In this document: piece by piece, positions 1 to 8,553 of the stretch
Numbering within the stretch: the first letter of the stretch is position 1
How the letters are laid out: every line of letters starts with the position of its first letter
Assembly (NCBI GenBank): GCA_963747005.1
Contig: CAVVDT010000004.1
Location: 434,001-498,000 of the forward strand
Direction: 5' to 3'
DNA length: 64,000 bases
DNA from: CAVVDT01 sp963747005
GTDB taxonomy: Bacteria > Pseudomonadota > Alphaproteobacteria > Rhizobiales > Aestuariivirgaceae
Translations under genes and position numbers: made by a program
The notes under the pieces: generated by a model
Database searches by the model: none
Seen by the model: the letters and a program-made list of their open reading frames with translations, nothing else
What the model was told of the DNA's origin: nothing

Positions 1-1268
1 GTGTCCTCCTCCTTGGAAATGCGGGCAGCGGTTACGGACTTTTCCTGCTCGATGCGTTTCCGCTGGGTAGCTTCTTCCTGGGCGATACGGGCTTCGGTGA
101 TGGCGCGCTCCTGTTCGATGCGCGCCCTCTCCGTCGCCTCGACGGCGGCGATCTCGGCCTGCTCGATACTGCGCCGGCGCTCGATTTCCTGGGCCTGGGT
201 CAACTGCTCATTGGTGATGCGGGCATCGTTGATCAGTCGCTCCTGGGTGATCCGCGCCCGTTCGGTCTTTTCGCGGGCACTGATCTCGGAGGCATCGACC
301 GCCTCCTGGCGCTCGATCTCGCGCTGGCGCACCTGACGCTCGGAATGGATGCGCGCCTCGCTCACCTGCTGTTCCTGGGCGATGCGCTGCTTTTCGATGT
401 GTTCGCGCGCCGCGATCTGGGCATCCTCGGCCTCGGTCTCGCGCTCGGCGCGCTCGCGCACCAGTTCGGCCCGCTGCTGGGCGCGGCGGAATTCCACGTC
501 GCGCTCCTGGGTCAGGCGGGCCTCCTCGCTCTCGCGATCGATGTCCAGCGCCTGCTTCTCGGCTTCCAGGTTGCGGGTGCGAATGCGGATCATCGAGTCC
601 TGCTCGATGTCGTTGCGCAGCTTGCGCCGGGCCTCGATATCCTCGATCAGGCGGGTGAGGCCCTCGGCATCGAAACGGTTGGACGGATTGAAGTATTCAA
701 GCTCGGTCTGGTCGATATCCTTGATGGCGACCGATTCCAGCTCCAGTCCGTTGAGGTCGAGGCCTTCCTGGGCCATCTCGCCCACCCGCTGCACATAGAT
801 GCCGCGCTGCTCGTGCATCTCTTCCATGGTCATGCCGGCAGCGATGGAACGCATGGCGGAAATGAACTTGCCGGAGAGCAGTTCGTGCAGCCGGTTGGGT
901 TCAAGGGTGCGCCGGCCAAGGGTCGAGGCGGCAATCGACACCGATGCCCGCGACGGCCGCACGCGCACATAGAATTCCGCCTGTACATCGACACGCATGC
1001 GATCCTTGGTGATCAGCGCGTTTTCCTTCTCGCGCACCACCTCCAGCGGCAGCGTGTTCATGTTGACGGGGGTGATGTCGTGGACGATCGGCCACACGAA
1101 GGCGCCACCATCGATGACCACCTTTTCGCCGCGCAAACCGGTGCGCACGAACGCCACTTCCTTGGTGGAGCGGCGGTAGAGCCAGTTCATGACCCAATAG
1201 ATGATGGCGATGACGATAACCGCCAGTATGAGCCAGAGAATGAGCTGGCCTATGAGCTGTCCGGTCAT
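1..1268 (-). CDS. Flotillin / SPFH-domain membrane scaffold protein, C-terminus cut by window edge
   Basis: The first 422 codons are visible; the gene runs off the left end. One N-terminal membrane helix (about residues 5-27) is followed by an SPFH/band-7 domain (about 30-220). After it comes a long region rich in Glu, Arg, Ala and Gln with short recurring units such as ERARIEQE and RIAQEQ, the coiled coil typical of flotillins (FloT/YqiK). Flotillins organise membrane microdomains and face the cytosol. The ATG at 1268 is preceded by a clear TGGAGGAA ribosome binding site. It lies only 16 bp downstream of the TIM-barrel gene on the same strand, but nothing ties it functionally to the transporter genes. 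The family assignment is firm; a precise orthologue name cannot be chosen without the C-terminus. Confidence 0.88.
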   Translation of the reverse strand, partial: MTGQLIGQLILWLILAVIVIAIIYWVMNWLYRRSTKEVAFVRTGLRGEKVVIDGGAFVWPIVHDITPVNMNTLPLEVVREKENALITKDRMRVDVQAEFYVRVRPSRASVSIAASTLGRRTLEPNRLHELLSGKFISAMRSIAAGMTMEEMHEQRGIYVQRVGEMAQEGLDLNGLELESVAIKDIDQTELEYFNPSNRFDAEGLTRLIEDIEARRKLRNDIEQDSMIRIRTRNLEAEKQALDIDRESEEARLTQERDVEFRRAQQRAELVRERAERETEAEDAQIAAREHIEKQRIAQEQQVSEARIHSERQVRQREIERQEAVDASEISAREKTERARITQERLINDARITNEQLTQAQEIERRRSIEQAEIAAVEATERARIEQERAITEARIAQEEATQRKRIEQEKSVTAARISKEED

Positions 1269-1284
1269 GACGTTCCTCCACAGA

Positions 1285-2145
1285 TCACCGCCGTTGAACG
1301 GCGGACTGTTCCTGGTTCACCCGAATGCGCTTGAAGCTGCGTGTCTGTTCCGTCAGCGCCGTCTCCGCCGGCAGTCGCTCCATTGACGAAGCGCCGTAAA
1401 ATCCGTGGCAGTTGACGGTATTGGCGAGCACATATTGCGCATCTTCGGGCATGGCGACGGGGCCGCCATGCACCAGCACGATGATGTCCTTGCGCACCTT
1501 CAGCGCCGCCTCGGCCCATCGATCCACCCTGGCCGGACAATCCTCCAGCCTGAGCGCCGTCTCCGCCCCGATGGCGCCGCCCGTCGTCAACCCCAGATGG
1601 CACACGATGATGTCGGCGCCGGCCCGCGCCATGGCCACGGCATCGTCTTCGCCGAAAACATAAGGGGTGGTCAGCATGTCCTTGGCGTGCGCGGTGGCGA
1701 TCATGTCGACCTCCAGCCCGTAGGACATGCCGGTCTCCTCCAGATTGGCGCGGAAGGTGCCGTCGATGAGACCGACGGTCGGAAAATTCTGCACCCCCGA
1801 AAATCCGACGCGCCTCACTTCGTCCAGGAACACGTCCATCTGGCGGAACGGATCGGTGCCGTTCACCCCGGCGAGGACCGGTGTCTTCTTGACCACCGGC
1901 AACACTTCGCCAGCCATTTCCATGACGATCCGGTTGGCATCGCCATAAGCCATGAGCCCGGCCAGCGAGCCGCGCCCCGCCATGCGGTAGCGGCCGGAAT
2001 TGTAGATGACGATCAGGTCGATACCGCCCGCTTCCTCGCACCGGGCCGACAGGCCGGTGCCGGCGCCGCCGCCGATGATGGTCTCGCCGCGCGCCATCAT
2101 GGCGCGGAACCTCTCCAGAAGATGCTTGCGCTCGAAGCCGGCCAT
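1285..2145 (-). CDS. Phosphoenolpyruvate hydrolase-like TIM-barrel protein
   Basis: A 286-residue protein of the PEP-hydrolase/TIM-barrel family (Pfam PF09370 type). It opens with the helix containing LLERFRAMMARGETIIGGGAG and carries the strands NFPTVGLIDG, ADIIVCHLGLTTGG and IIVLVHGGP, with a C-terminal YGASSMERLP segment, all characteristic of the family. In the tomato Tm-1 protein such a barrel is the C-terminal half and a UPF0261 domain the N-terminal half. Here the UPF0261 domain sits in the gene immediately upstream (gap 3 bp), so the two products probably work together. The reaction is not established for the family in this context. It is the last gene of the LIV-type operon. Family confident, function unknown. 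Confidence 0.85.
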   Translation of the reverse strand: MAGFERKHLLERFRAMMARGETIIGGGAGTGLSARCEEAGGIDLIVIYNSGRYRMAGRGSLAGLMAYGDANRIVMEMAGEVLPVVKKTPVLAGVNGTDPFRQMDVFLDEVRRVGFSGVQNFPTVGLIDGTFRANLEETGMSYGLEVDMIATAHAKDMLTTPYVFGEDDAVAMARAGADIIVCHLGLTTGGAIGAETALRLEDCPARVDRWAEAALKVRKDIIVLVHGGPVAMPEDAQYVLANTVNCHGFYGASSMERLPAETALTEQTRSFKRIRVNQEQSAVQRR

Positions 2146-2148
2146 CGA

Positions 2149-4356
2149 TCAGCTCCTCGCTGCCTGGCGCGGCGGCCGGCCGATGCCGTTGATGGCGCGG
2201 AAACTGCGCACGATCTCGGCGGCGAACTCGGGCGCGTTGATGTTGCAGGCCAGCCTGACGAGCTGGTGGGCCGAGGTCTGGCGCACCGTCCGCTCCAGCG
2301 CCTCGAACAGCGCCTTGTCGGCAGCGGGATCGTGGAACGGCTGGCCCGGTGCATCGAGTGCCGATACGCCGCCTTCCGGCAGGAAGAAGCGCACCGGGCC
2401 CTCCATCCGGTTGAGTTTCTCGCCGATCCACCGGCCCATGCGCTCGCATTCCTCGGCCGTGGTGCGCATCAACGTCACCTGCGGATTGTGCTCGTAGAAT
2501 TTCCGTCCGCGATATTTTTCCGGCACCGTGTCCGGTGGACCGAAGTTCACCATGTCGAGGGCACCGCACGCCCCCACATAGGGCATGCGGGCACGAATGA
2601 TGGCGCCGAAGCGGTCCTCGTCGGCGGCGAAAACGCCACCCATCATCATGTCGCAGACCTCGGTCGTGGTGATATCGATCACCCCCTTAAGAAGGCCCGA
2701 ATCCACCAGCTTTTCCATCGACCGCCCACCCACGCCGGTGGCATGGAAGACCAGGCAGTCGAACTCCTTTTCAAGCGCTGCGGTGACCTGGCGCACGCAC
2801 GTCGTGGTGACGCCGAACATGGTGAGCCCGATGGCCGGCATCTCGCTGGCGGCCGCGGTGCGGGCGCGGGCCGCGGCACGGCGTGCCTTGACCATGCCGG
2901 CCATGGCATGAGCGGCGTTGCCGAGGATCTGGCGGGTGATCGAATTGAGTCCCTGCACGTCGGCCACCGCATGCATCATCGTGATGTCCGAAGGACCGAC
3001 ATATTTCTGCACGTCGCCCGAAGCAACGGTGGAAACCATGACCTTGGGCACGCCGACCGGCAGGGCGCGCATGGCGGGCGTCACCATGGCGGTGCCGCCC
3101 GACCCGGCCGCGCTGATGATGCCGGCGATACCGGTCTGCCGCCGGGTCCAGCGCTCGAACGCCAGGGTCATGCCGGCCACCGCCGTGCCGCGATCGCCGG
3201 TGAACACGCCGGCAGCGCCGCGCGGATGATGGGCGGCCACCAGGTGGGGTGGAATTTCGGCGCCCGACTGCTTGCCCGACGTCGACAGATCGACCATCCG
3301 CACCGCTACCCCTTCAGCCCTGAGGATGTCGCGCATATAGCCCAGTTCGCGGGCCTTGGTGTCGAGGGTACCGGCCACCAAGACCACCTGATCGCCCACC
3401 GCCGACAAGGGCCGCAGTTCGACCTGGTCGGCTCCCGCCGTCAGCGCTTCCGCCGTAGTCTCGGTGCGCGCCGCGGCTTCGATGCGGCGCACTGGCACCG
3501 GCGCTGTCCAGCGGGTCGGGATCTTCGGATTGGAGACATAGAGCCGCCGCGGACCCTTGGGGCGCGCTGCCCTTTCAGCCTCGGCTCGTTCGGCGCCGTC
3601 CAGCAGGGTACCCTCATCGCCGCCGTGGCGTCCGACCCCCAGAAGGCTCTGCTGCAACTCGCGGTCTGCCGCCAGCCGCGATGAGTCCATGATGCGGTTG
3701 ATGCGTCCGTTGACCATGATGGCCACTTCATCGGAGACCGCGGTGGCCACGCCGATGTTCTGTTCGATCACCAGCACATCGATGTCGCCCTCCTCACCAA
3801 GCTGGATCAGGATGGCGGCAAGCTGGGCGACGATGACCGGTGCCAGGCCTTCGGTCGGCTCGTCCATGATGAGCAGGCGAGGATTGAGTAAAAGCGCGCG
3901 CGCGATGGCCAGCATCTGCTGTTCGCCGCCGGAGAGCTGACTGCCGTAATTGTCACGCCGCTCGGCAAGCCGGGGAAAGGTCGCGTAGGCCCGGTCGACG
4001 GACCACGGGCCCTCATGCCCGTGCGCCACCATCTTCAAGTGCTCGTCCACCGTCAGGGAGGGCCATAGCCGGCGGCCTTGCGGCACATAGCCCACGCCCA
4101 TGCGGGCGATTTCGGCCGGCCGGCGGTTGGCGATCGACTGGCCGGCGAACACGATGCTGCCCGACGACACCGGCACCAGGCCCATGATGGCGTTGCACAG
4201 CGTGGTCTTGCCCATGCCGTTGCGCCCGACCACCGACAGGACGCCGCCCTGCAATCTGAGATCGATGCCCTGCAAGGCGTGCGAAGCGCCGTAAAAGACA
4301 TTGAGGCCCTGAATTTCGAGCGCCGGGGCGGCGCTGCTGTGATGCCTGTCAACCAT
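2149..4356 (-). CDS. LivF-type ABC ATPase fused to Tm-1-like (UPF0261) domain
   Basis: 735 residues with two parts. Residues 1 to about 240 form a branched-chain-type ABC ATPase: Walker A GRNGMGKTT at 44-52, signature LSGGEQQ at 141-147, Walker B LLIMDEP at 161-167, and the LivF-style VLVIEQN. A roughly 80-residue linker follows. From about residue 323 a Tm-1-like ATP-binding domain begins (VVLVAGTLDTKARELGYMRD), with later motifs TAMVTPAMRALPVGVPKVMV, FHATGVGGRSMEKL and FFLPEGGVSALDAPGQPFHD. A normal LivF is about 235 residues, so the second half is a true extra domain, in one open frame with no disruption. It overlaps livG by 8 bp and is followed 3 bp later by the TIM-barrel gene. The fusion suggests that import is coupled to processing of the solute (inference). 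Confidence 0.88.
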   Translation of the reverse strand: MVDRHHSSAAPALEIQGLNVFYGASHALQGIDLRLQGGVLSVVGRNGMGKTTLCNAIMGLVPVSSGSIVFAGQSIANRRPAEIARMGVGYVPQGRRLWPSLTVDEHLKMVAHGHEGPWSVDRAYATFPRLAERRDNYGSQLSGGEQQMLAIARALLLNPRLLIMDEPTEGLAPVIVAQLAAILIQLGEEGDIDVLVIEQNIGVATAVSDEVAIMVNGRINRIMDSSRLAADRELQQSLLGVGRHGGDEGTLLDGAERAEAERAARPKGPRRLYVSNPKIPTRWTAPVPVRRIEAAARTETTAEALTAGADQVELRPLSAVGDQVVLVAGTLDTKARELGYMRDILRAEGVAVRMVDLSTSGKQSGAEIPPHLVAAHHPRGAAGVFTGDRGTAVAGMTLAFERWTRRQTGIAGIISAAGSGGTAMVTPAMRALPVGVPKVMVSTVASGDVQKYVGPSDITMMHAVADVQGLNSITRQILGNAAHAMAGMVKARRAAARARTAAASEMPAIGLTMFGVTTTCVRQVTAALEKEFDCLVFHATGVGGRSMEKLVDSGLLKGVIDITTTEVCDMMMGGVFAADEDRFGAIIRARMPYVGACGALDMVNFGPPDTVPEKYRGRKFYEHNPQVTLMRTTAEECERMGRWIGEKLNRMEGPVRFFLPEGGVSALDAPGQPFHDPAADKALFEALERTVRQTSAHQLVRLACNINAPEFAAEIVRSFRAINGIGRPPRQAARS

Positions 4357-5140
4357 GCGAGAACCCGCCGCCGAGATAGAGTTCCTGCACTTCCGGATCG
4401 GCCTCGATCTCGTTCGGCCGGCCTTCCTTGAAGATCCTGCCGTTGTGCATCATGGTGACGCTTTCCGACACCCTCAGCGCCACATCCATGTCGTGCTCGA
4501 TGATGATGTAGCCCATGTGGCCGGGCAGGTTGTTGAGGATATGGACGAGATCGCGCCGCTCGGTGGGCGAAAGCCCGGCGGCCGGCTCGTCGAACAGGAT
4601 GAAGCGCGGCGCGCCGGCCAGCGCCAGGGCAATCTCCAACTGGCGCTGCTGGCCATACGACAAGTTCCCCACATGCGTATCCCTGACATCTTCGAGATGC
4701 ACCGCCTGCACCAGCTCCAGGGCCGAATTCATCAAGGTATCGTTGCGCCCCGGCCGGATCAGCGAGAAGTGGTTGCGCGACACGCCGCGGCAGGCGAGAT
4801 AGACATTGTCGATGACCGACAGACCCCCGAACAGCAGCGAAATCTGATAGGTACGGCGCAGGCCCCGGCGAATGCGCTCGTGCGGCGGGAATTGCGTCAC
4901 GTCCTCGCCAAACATGCGGATGACACCTGACGACGGCAGGAAATCCCCGGTAATGCAGTTGAACAGGGTTGTCTTGCCGGCTCCGTTGGAGCCCAGCACG
5001 GCGCGCCTCTCACCGGGCCTCACCGCCATGGTGATGTCATGCAACGCCGCCAGGGCGCCGAAATAGCGGCTCACCCCGCGCAGCTCCAGGGCATTGGCGG
5101 TACCCGCCGAGGTCAGCCGTTCTGCCGCCGCCGGGCTCAT
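4349..5140 (-). CDS. livG: Branched-chain-type ABC transporter ATP-binding protein (LivG-like)
   Basis: 263 residues. Walker A GSNGAGKTT lies near residue 50, the signature is the variant LSYGQQRQLE, and Walker B is FILFDEPAAGLSPTERRDL. The ending VSESVTMMHNGRIFKEG plus EIEADPEVQELYLG is typical of LivG, the first of the two ATPases of HAAT/LIV importers. The gene overlaps livM by 4 bp (ATGA) upstream and the fused LivF gene by 8 bp downstream, so translation is probably coupled. The substrate is not readable from the sequence. LIV-type systems import amino acids, short amides, urea or aromatic acids, and the attached Tm-1/TIM-barrel genes argue against simple leucine uptake. Confidence 0.92.
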   Translation of the reverse strand: MSPAAAERLTSAGTANALELRGVSRYFGALAALHDITMAVRPGERRAVLGSNGAGKTTLFNCITGDFLPSSGVIRMFGEDVTQFPPHERIRRGLRRTYQISLLFGGLSVIDNVYLACRGVSRNHFSLIRPGRNDTLMNSALELVQAVHLEDVRDTHVGNLSYGQQRQLEIALALAGAPRFILFDEPAAGLSPTERRDLVHILNNLPGHMGYIIIEHDMDVALRVSESVTMMHNGRIFKEGRPNEIEADPEVQELYLGGGFSHG

Positions 5141-6225
5141 GGCAGGTTGTCCCTTCCCGCCGCCCCGCCGGTCAGTGGATCATAGCGGCTTGCCCGGTTC
5201 CGCCAGCGCCTCCACAAGCCGAGGATACCGTCCGGCGACCACAGCACGATGATCAGGAATCCAAGCCCGATCAGCAACTGGAAGCGTTCGCCCGCCAGTC
5301 CCATCGAAACCAATACATCCATGGCGAAGGTTCGCAAAAGCACATAGATGAGCGCCCCGATGAACGGCCCGATGGGATGCCCGATGCCCCCCACCACGGC
5401 AATCACCAGAATGTCGATGACCGGCCCCACGCCGGCGGTCCCCGGCGAAACCTGGGCGTTCGACCAGACCAGCAGGATGCCCGCCACCGCCGCGATGAAG
5501 CTGGCGAAAATGTAAGCGGCAATGCGATGCGCGGTCACGTTGTAGCCCAGCGCCTCCATGCGCCGGGCATTGTCGCGCACCCCCTGCAGGGCCAGCCCGA
5601 AGGGCGAGCGCGCCACATAGAGCACCGCCAGATAGGCCGCCGTCGCCCAGAACAGCGCGAGGTAGTAGAAGGCAACGGGCTGGCGCCAGTCGACCCCGAA
5701 CAGCTTTGGCGGCAGCACGCCGTTGAAGCCGGAGAAGCCGTTGAATATGACGTAGTTCTGGCGGGTGAAGTAGAAGAAGGCCGAGGCGATCGCCAGGGTG
5801 ATCATGATGGTGTAGATGCCCTCGGTGCGCACCGCCAGCGCGCCCGAGATGGTGCCGAACAAGGTTGCGATGAACAGCGCCAGCGGGATGATCACCCACC
5901 ATGGCCAGTTCAGCGAAATCGGTGTGATGGCGCTGTGGCCGAAGATCGCCACCATGTAGCCGGCCAGTCCCGCCACCGTCATCTGCACCAACGATACCAT
6001 GCCGCCGTAACCGGCGAGGAACATCAGGCTGAGCGCGATCATGCCGAGGATGAACGCCCAGCCGAAGATCTGGAACAGCACGAAGCCGCTGGCGAAGGCC
6101 GGCATGATCAACAGCAACACGCCGACCACCCAGTACTGGGCCGGAATGCTGGCCGGCGTATAGCGCGGCCATCTGCGCGGTAAATCTGCGGCTGCCGGGG
6201 TCTGGGTATAGTCGGTCACGGCCAT
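5137..6225 (-). CDS. livM: Branched-chain-type ABC transporter permease (LivM-like)
   Basis: 362 residues with about nine to ten hydrophobic segments and a long cytoplasmic N-terminus (about 30 residues). Family motifs include GLALQGVRDNARRMEALGYN, the coupling helix that contacts the ATPase, and AVVGGIGHPIGPFIGALIYV near the C-terminus, both typical of LivM. It forms the inner-membrane channel together with LivH. It starts 4 bp downstream of the livH stop and its own stop overlaps livG, placing it inside one operon transcribed leftward. Assignment is confident; only the substrate is open. Confidence 0.92.
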   Translation of the reverse strand: MAVTDYTQTPAAADLPRRWPRYTPASIPAQYWVVGVLLLIMPAFASGFVLFQIFGWAFILGMIALSLMFLAGYGGMVSLVQMTVAGLAGYMVAIFGHSAITPISLNWPWWVIIPLALFIATLFGTISGALAVRTEGIYTIMITLAIASAFFYFTRQNYVIFNGFSGFNGVLPPKLFGVDWRQPVAFYYLALFWATAAYLAVLYVARSPFGLALQGVRDNARRMEALGYNVTAHRIAAYIFASFIAAVAGILLVWSNAQVSPGTAGVGPVIDILVIAVVGGIGHPIGPFIGALIYVLLRTFAMDVLVSMGLAGERFQLLIGLGFLIIVLWSPDGILGLWRRWRNRASRYDPLTGGAAGRDNLP

Positions 6226-6229
6226 GGGT

Positions 6230-7306
6230 TTACTGCCTGTCTCCGAGCAGACCCTGAGGGCGGAAGGCCAGCACCACCACCATGATCAGGAAGGTCAGCA
6301 CCACCGAATAGGTGGGCATGTAGACCGAGCCAAATTGCTCCGCGGTGCCGATCAGCAGGGCTCCCAGAGCCGCACCGGGGATCGAGCCCATGCCGCCGAC
6401 GATCACCACCACCAGCGACGCCAGCAGGAAGCGGGTATCCTCACCCGGCGCCAGCGACTGGAAAGTACCGCCGACGACGCCCGCCACCCCCGCCAGTCCG
6501 GCGCCGAAGGCAAACACCACCATGAAGACGCGCTGGATGCGCACGCCCGTTGCCGCCAGCATGTCGCGGTCATCGACGCCGGCGCGGATCAGCATGCCTA
6601 TGCGGGTGCGGTTGAGGGCCAGCCACATGACCACGCCGAGCACGATCGAGGCGCCCAGGATGACGATCCGCACCACCGGGTACTTGGTATAGACCACCTC
6701 GCCGTTGCTCTTGACCACCGAGATAAGCGGCAGGGTTATCGGTCCCGACAGCCAGTCCGGCGCCAGGATCTGATAGAAGTCGCCGCCCCATATCCACAGC
6801 ATGATATCGGCCGCGACGATGGAAATGCCGATGGTGACCAGCGTCTGGCGCAGGTCCTGGCCTTCCATGCGCCGGAACACCAGCCACTGCAGCGCGACGC
6901 CAAGAGCCCCCACGACGATGAAGGCGACAACGAAGCTCAACAGCCACCATCCGGTGCCCACGCCGACCTCGTACCCGATATAGCCCCCCAGCAAATAGAG
7001 CGATCCATGCGCCAGATTGACGTTCTTCATCAGCCCGAATATCAGCGTGAAACCGCTGGCAACGAGGAAATACAGCGAGCCCAGGGTGATGCCGTTCAAC
7101 AGCGCGTTCAGAAAAATCTTCTTGCGTCCGATCGCGTGCACCAGCCCCGGCGGCCACGGCGCCAGTATCGCCCACACGGCGACCGCCACCACCAGCGCGA
7201 TCACCAGCGACCACAACGGATGACGTTCCATGAACGCCTTGACCGCCGTCCACCAGTTCGCCTGCCGTTGCCCTGCCGGCCCTATGCCTAGCGAATGATC
7301 GGACAC
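6230..7306 (-). CDS. livH: Branched-chain-type ABC transporter permease (LivH-like)
   Basis: 358 residues, longer than the usual 290-300 because of an N-terminal extension of about 75 residues. The extension contains one extra predicted membrane helix (LWSLVIALVVAVAVWAILA) before the LivH core beginning FLNALLNGITLGSLYFLVASG. Core motifs include NLAHGSLYLLGGYIGYEV, IRAGVDDRDMLAATGVRIQRV and VVVIVGGMGSIPGAALGALL, the last being the classic LivH ending. It is the first gene of the leftward operon livH-livM-livG-livF/Tm-1-TIM barrel. The cognate binding protein is not in the operon; the best candidate is at 9919-11166, on the same strand but two genes away. Confidence 0.9.
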   Translation of the reverse strand: MSDHSLGIGPAGQRQANWWTAVKAFMERHPLWSLVIALVVAVAVWAILAPWPPGLVHAIGRKKIFLNALLNGITLGSLYFLVASGFTLIFGLMKNVNLAHGSLYLLGGYIGYEVGVGTGWWLLSFVVAFIVVGALGVALQWLVFRRMEGQDLRQTLVTIGISIVAADIMLWIWGGDFYQILAPDWLSGPITLPLISVVKSNGEVVYTKYPVVRIVILGASIVLGVVMWLALNRTRIGMLIRAGVDDRDMLAATGVRIQRVFMVVFAFGAGLAGVAGVVGGTFQSLAPGEDTRFLLASLVVVIVGGMGSIPGAALGALLIGTAEQFGSVYMPTYSVVLTFLIMVVVLAFRPQGLLGDRQ

Positions 7307-7432
7307 CTGGCCTTATCTGTCCTCCCTCGTCCGGGACGCGGGCTGTGCGCCGCCCCATCATTGATCGAGACAATAAGAGCAGATGGCGCCACACGCATAC
7401 CTGACAGTCTTAAGGACTGCGATATCAGCCTG

Positions 7433-7455
7433 TCCGGCCGCCCGGAGCGGCCGGA
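7433..7455 (-). terminator. Hairpin immediately downstream of the araC-type gene
   Basis: TCCGGCCGC and GCGGCCGGA form a perfect 9-bp stem with a 5-nt loop, ending one base before the stop codon of the AraC gene. There is no clear U-run, so it may act as a weak terminator or an mRNA 3' stabiliser rather than a strong intrinsic terminator. Confidence 0.45.
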
Positions 7456-8313
7456 TCAGGCCGCCGCCAGATGCGCCACACGGCGATAGTCGGAAGGTGG
7501 GATACCCACATTGGAGGCAAAGAAGCGGGTGAAACTGGCCTGCGAAGAGAACCCCAGATCAAGGCCGATGGAGGTAACCGCCTCGCTCGACGTGGTGAGC
7601 CGGTCGATGGCCGATTCCATGCGCAAGGTATTGAAGTAGATGTTCGGCGTGAGGCCGAGATTTTCCTTGAAGAGCTTGAAGAAATGCGGCCGCGACAGAC
7701 CCGCCTGGCGGGCGATTCCGTCGAACAGGATGCTTTCGCCATCGCCGAGGCGCGACTTCATCAGCCGGATCGAGTTGCGAATGCGGAAGTCGCGCACCGG
7801 GGAGGTCGTCACGTTGACCAGGCTCTCATCGCCAGTCCATTGCCAGCTCTGATCGAAGGACTCCTGCGTCAGTTCGTAGAGATAGCCATCGAACAATTCG
7901 CAGGTGCGGCTGTCCAGTGCATCGATGCCGTCCAGCAGCAGGCCCGTGACGCGGTTCGCCAGCCATGTCACGGTCGGCGTCATTTCGATGATCGAGCGGC
8001 CGAAGCGCATGCCGCAGCGCGGCGAGCGGGCCATCTGCAGGAACCACTCCGGCCTGACATACAAGATCAGGAACAGAGATCCATCTTCGAGATCTCCGGC
8101 ATGAAAACTGTGCGGACGCCAGGGATTGATGGCAGCCCCCCGCTCGGGTGTCAGCAAATGCTCCGACCCGCCCAGTTTCATCATTGAATGGCGGCCGGCG
8201 ACATAGAAAGTGAGATGGCCTTCGCGGTGCGCGTGGGTGGCCATGTCACGATCCAGTTGATAAATGGTCGCGCGCCCGAACTTGCCGTGGAATACGGCCA
8301 GCGCTCTGCTCAT
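7456..8313 (-). CDS. AraC-family transcriptional regulator
   Basis: 285 residues. The N-terminal part (about 1-160) is a cupin-type sensory domain (HAHREGHLTFYVAGRH, then RGAAINPWRPHSFH). The C-terminal 100 residues contain the two AraC helix-turn-helix units: SILFDGIARQAGLSRPHFFKLF, then the hallmark second motif TSIGLDLGFSSQASFTRFFASNVGIPPSDYR. The gene lies between the LIV operon and the iron-ADH-like gene, all on the minus strand, so it is the natural candidate regulator of one or both. No operator could be recognised. A 191-bp leader separates it from the palindromic repeat at 8505. Confidence 0.92.
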   Translation of the reverse strand: MSRALAVFHGKFGRATIYQLDRDMATHAHREGHLTFYVAGRHSMMKLGGSEHLLTPERGAAINPWRPHSFHAGDLEDGSLFLILYVRPEWFLQMARSPRCGMRFGRSIIEMTPTVTWLANRVTGLLLDGIDALDSRTCELFDGYLYELTQESFDQSWQWTGDESLVNVTTSPVRDFRIRNSIRLMKSRLGDGESILFDGIARQAGLSRPHFFKLFKENLGLTPNIYFNTLRMESAIDRLTTSSEAVTSIGLDLGFSSQASFTRFFASNVGIPPSDYRRVAHLAAA

Positions 8314-8504
8314 AGCCTCCTCCCGAAAGGCTTTGTCTTTTCTTCAGTCTCCGCACTTGTGGCGGTTTTCTACCAATCATGACCGAGTAAACGATGGCCG
8401 GCAAGCAGAATGTGACGTCCCGGCATGCTAGCCTTGACCCCAGATCAGCATGCAATTGGGTGGCATCACCCGAATGCTGAAAAGCTGATAGATTCCAATA
8501 AGTT

Positions 8505-8553
8505 GAGCATGATGCTGCCCGAAACGTGGCTTCCACTTTTCGGCATCATGCTC
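8505..8553. repeat. Rhizobial-type palindromic intergenic element
   Basis: The arms GAGCATGATG (8505-8514) and CATCATGCTC (8544-8553) are perfect reverse complements. Within them lies a second imperfect stem, CGAAACGTGG against CCACTTTTCG. This architecture (GAGCATGAT...CGAAA...GTGG...CCAC...TTTTCGG...ATCATGCTC) resembles the short REP/RIME-like palindromes scattered through Rhizobiales genomes. It abuts the stop codon of the iron-ADH-like gene and may also serve as its terminator. Confidence 0.6.

Noticed and set aside
345..1334. Long plus-strand open frame opposite the flotillin gene
   Set aside because: It is the antisense shadow of a coiled-coil coding region with high GC. The minus-strand reading has clear SPFH and coiled-coil features and a good ribosome site.
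1405..3684. 759-residue plus-strand open frame
   Set aside because: Rich in His, Arg, Gly and Asp with no family resemblance; it lies antisense to the TIM-barrel and LivF/Tm-1 genes, both of which show family motifs.
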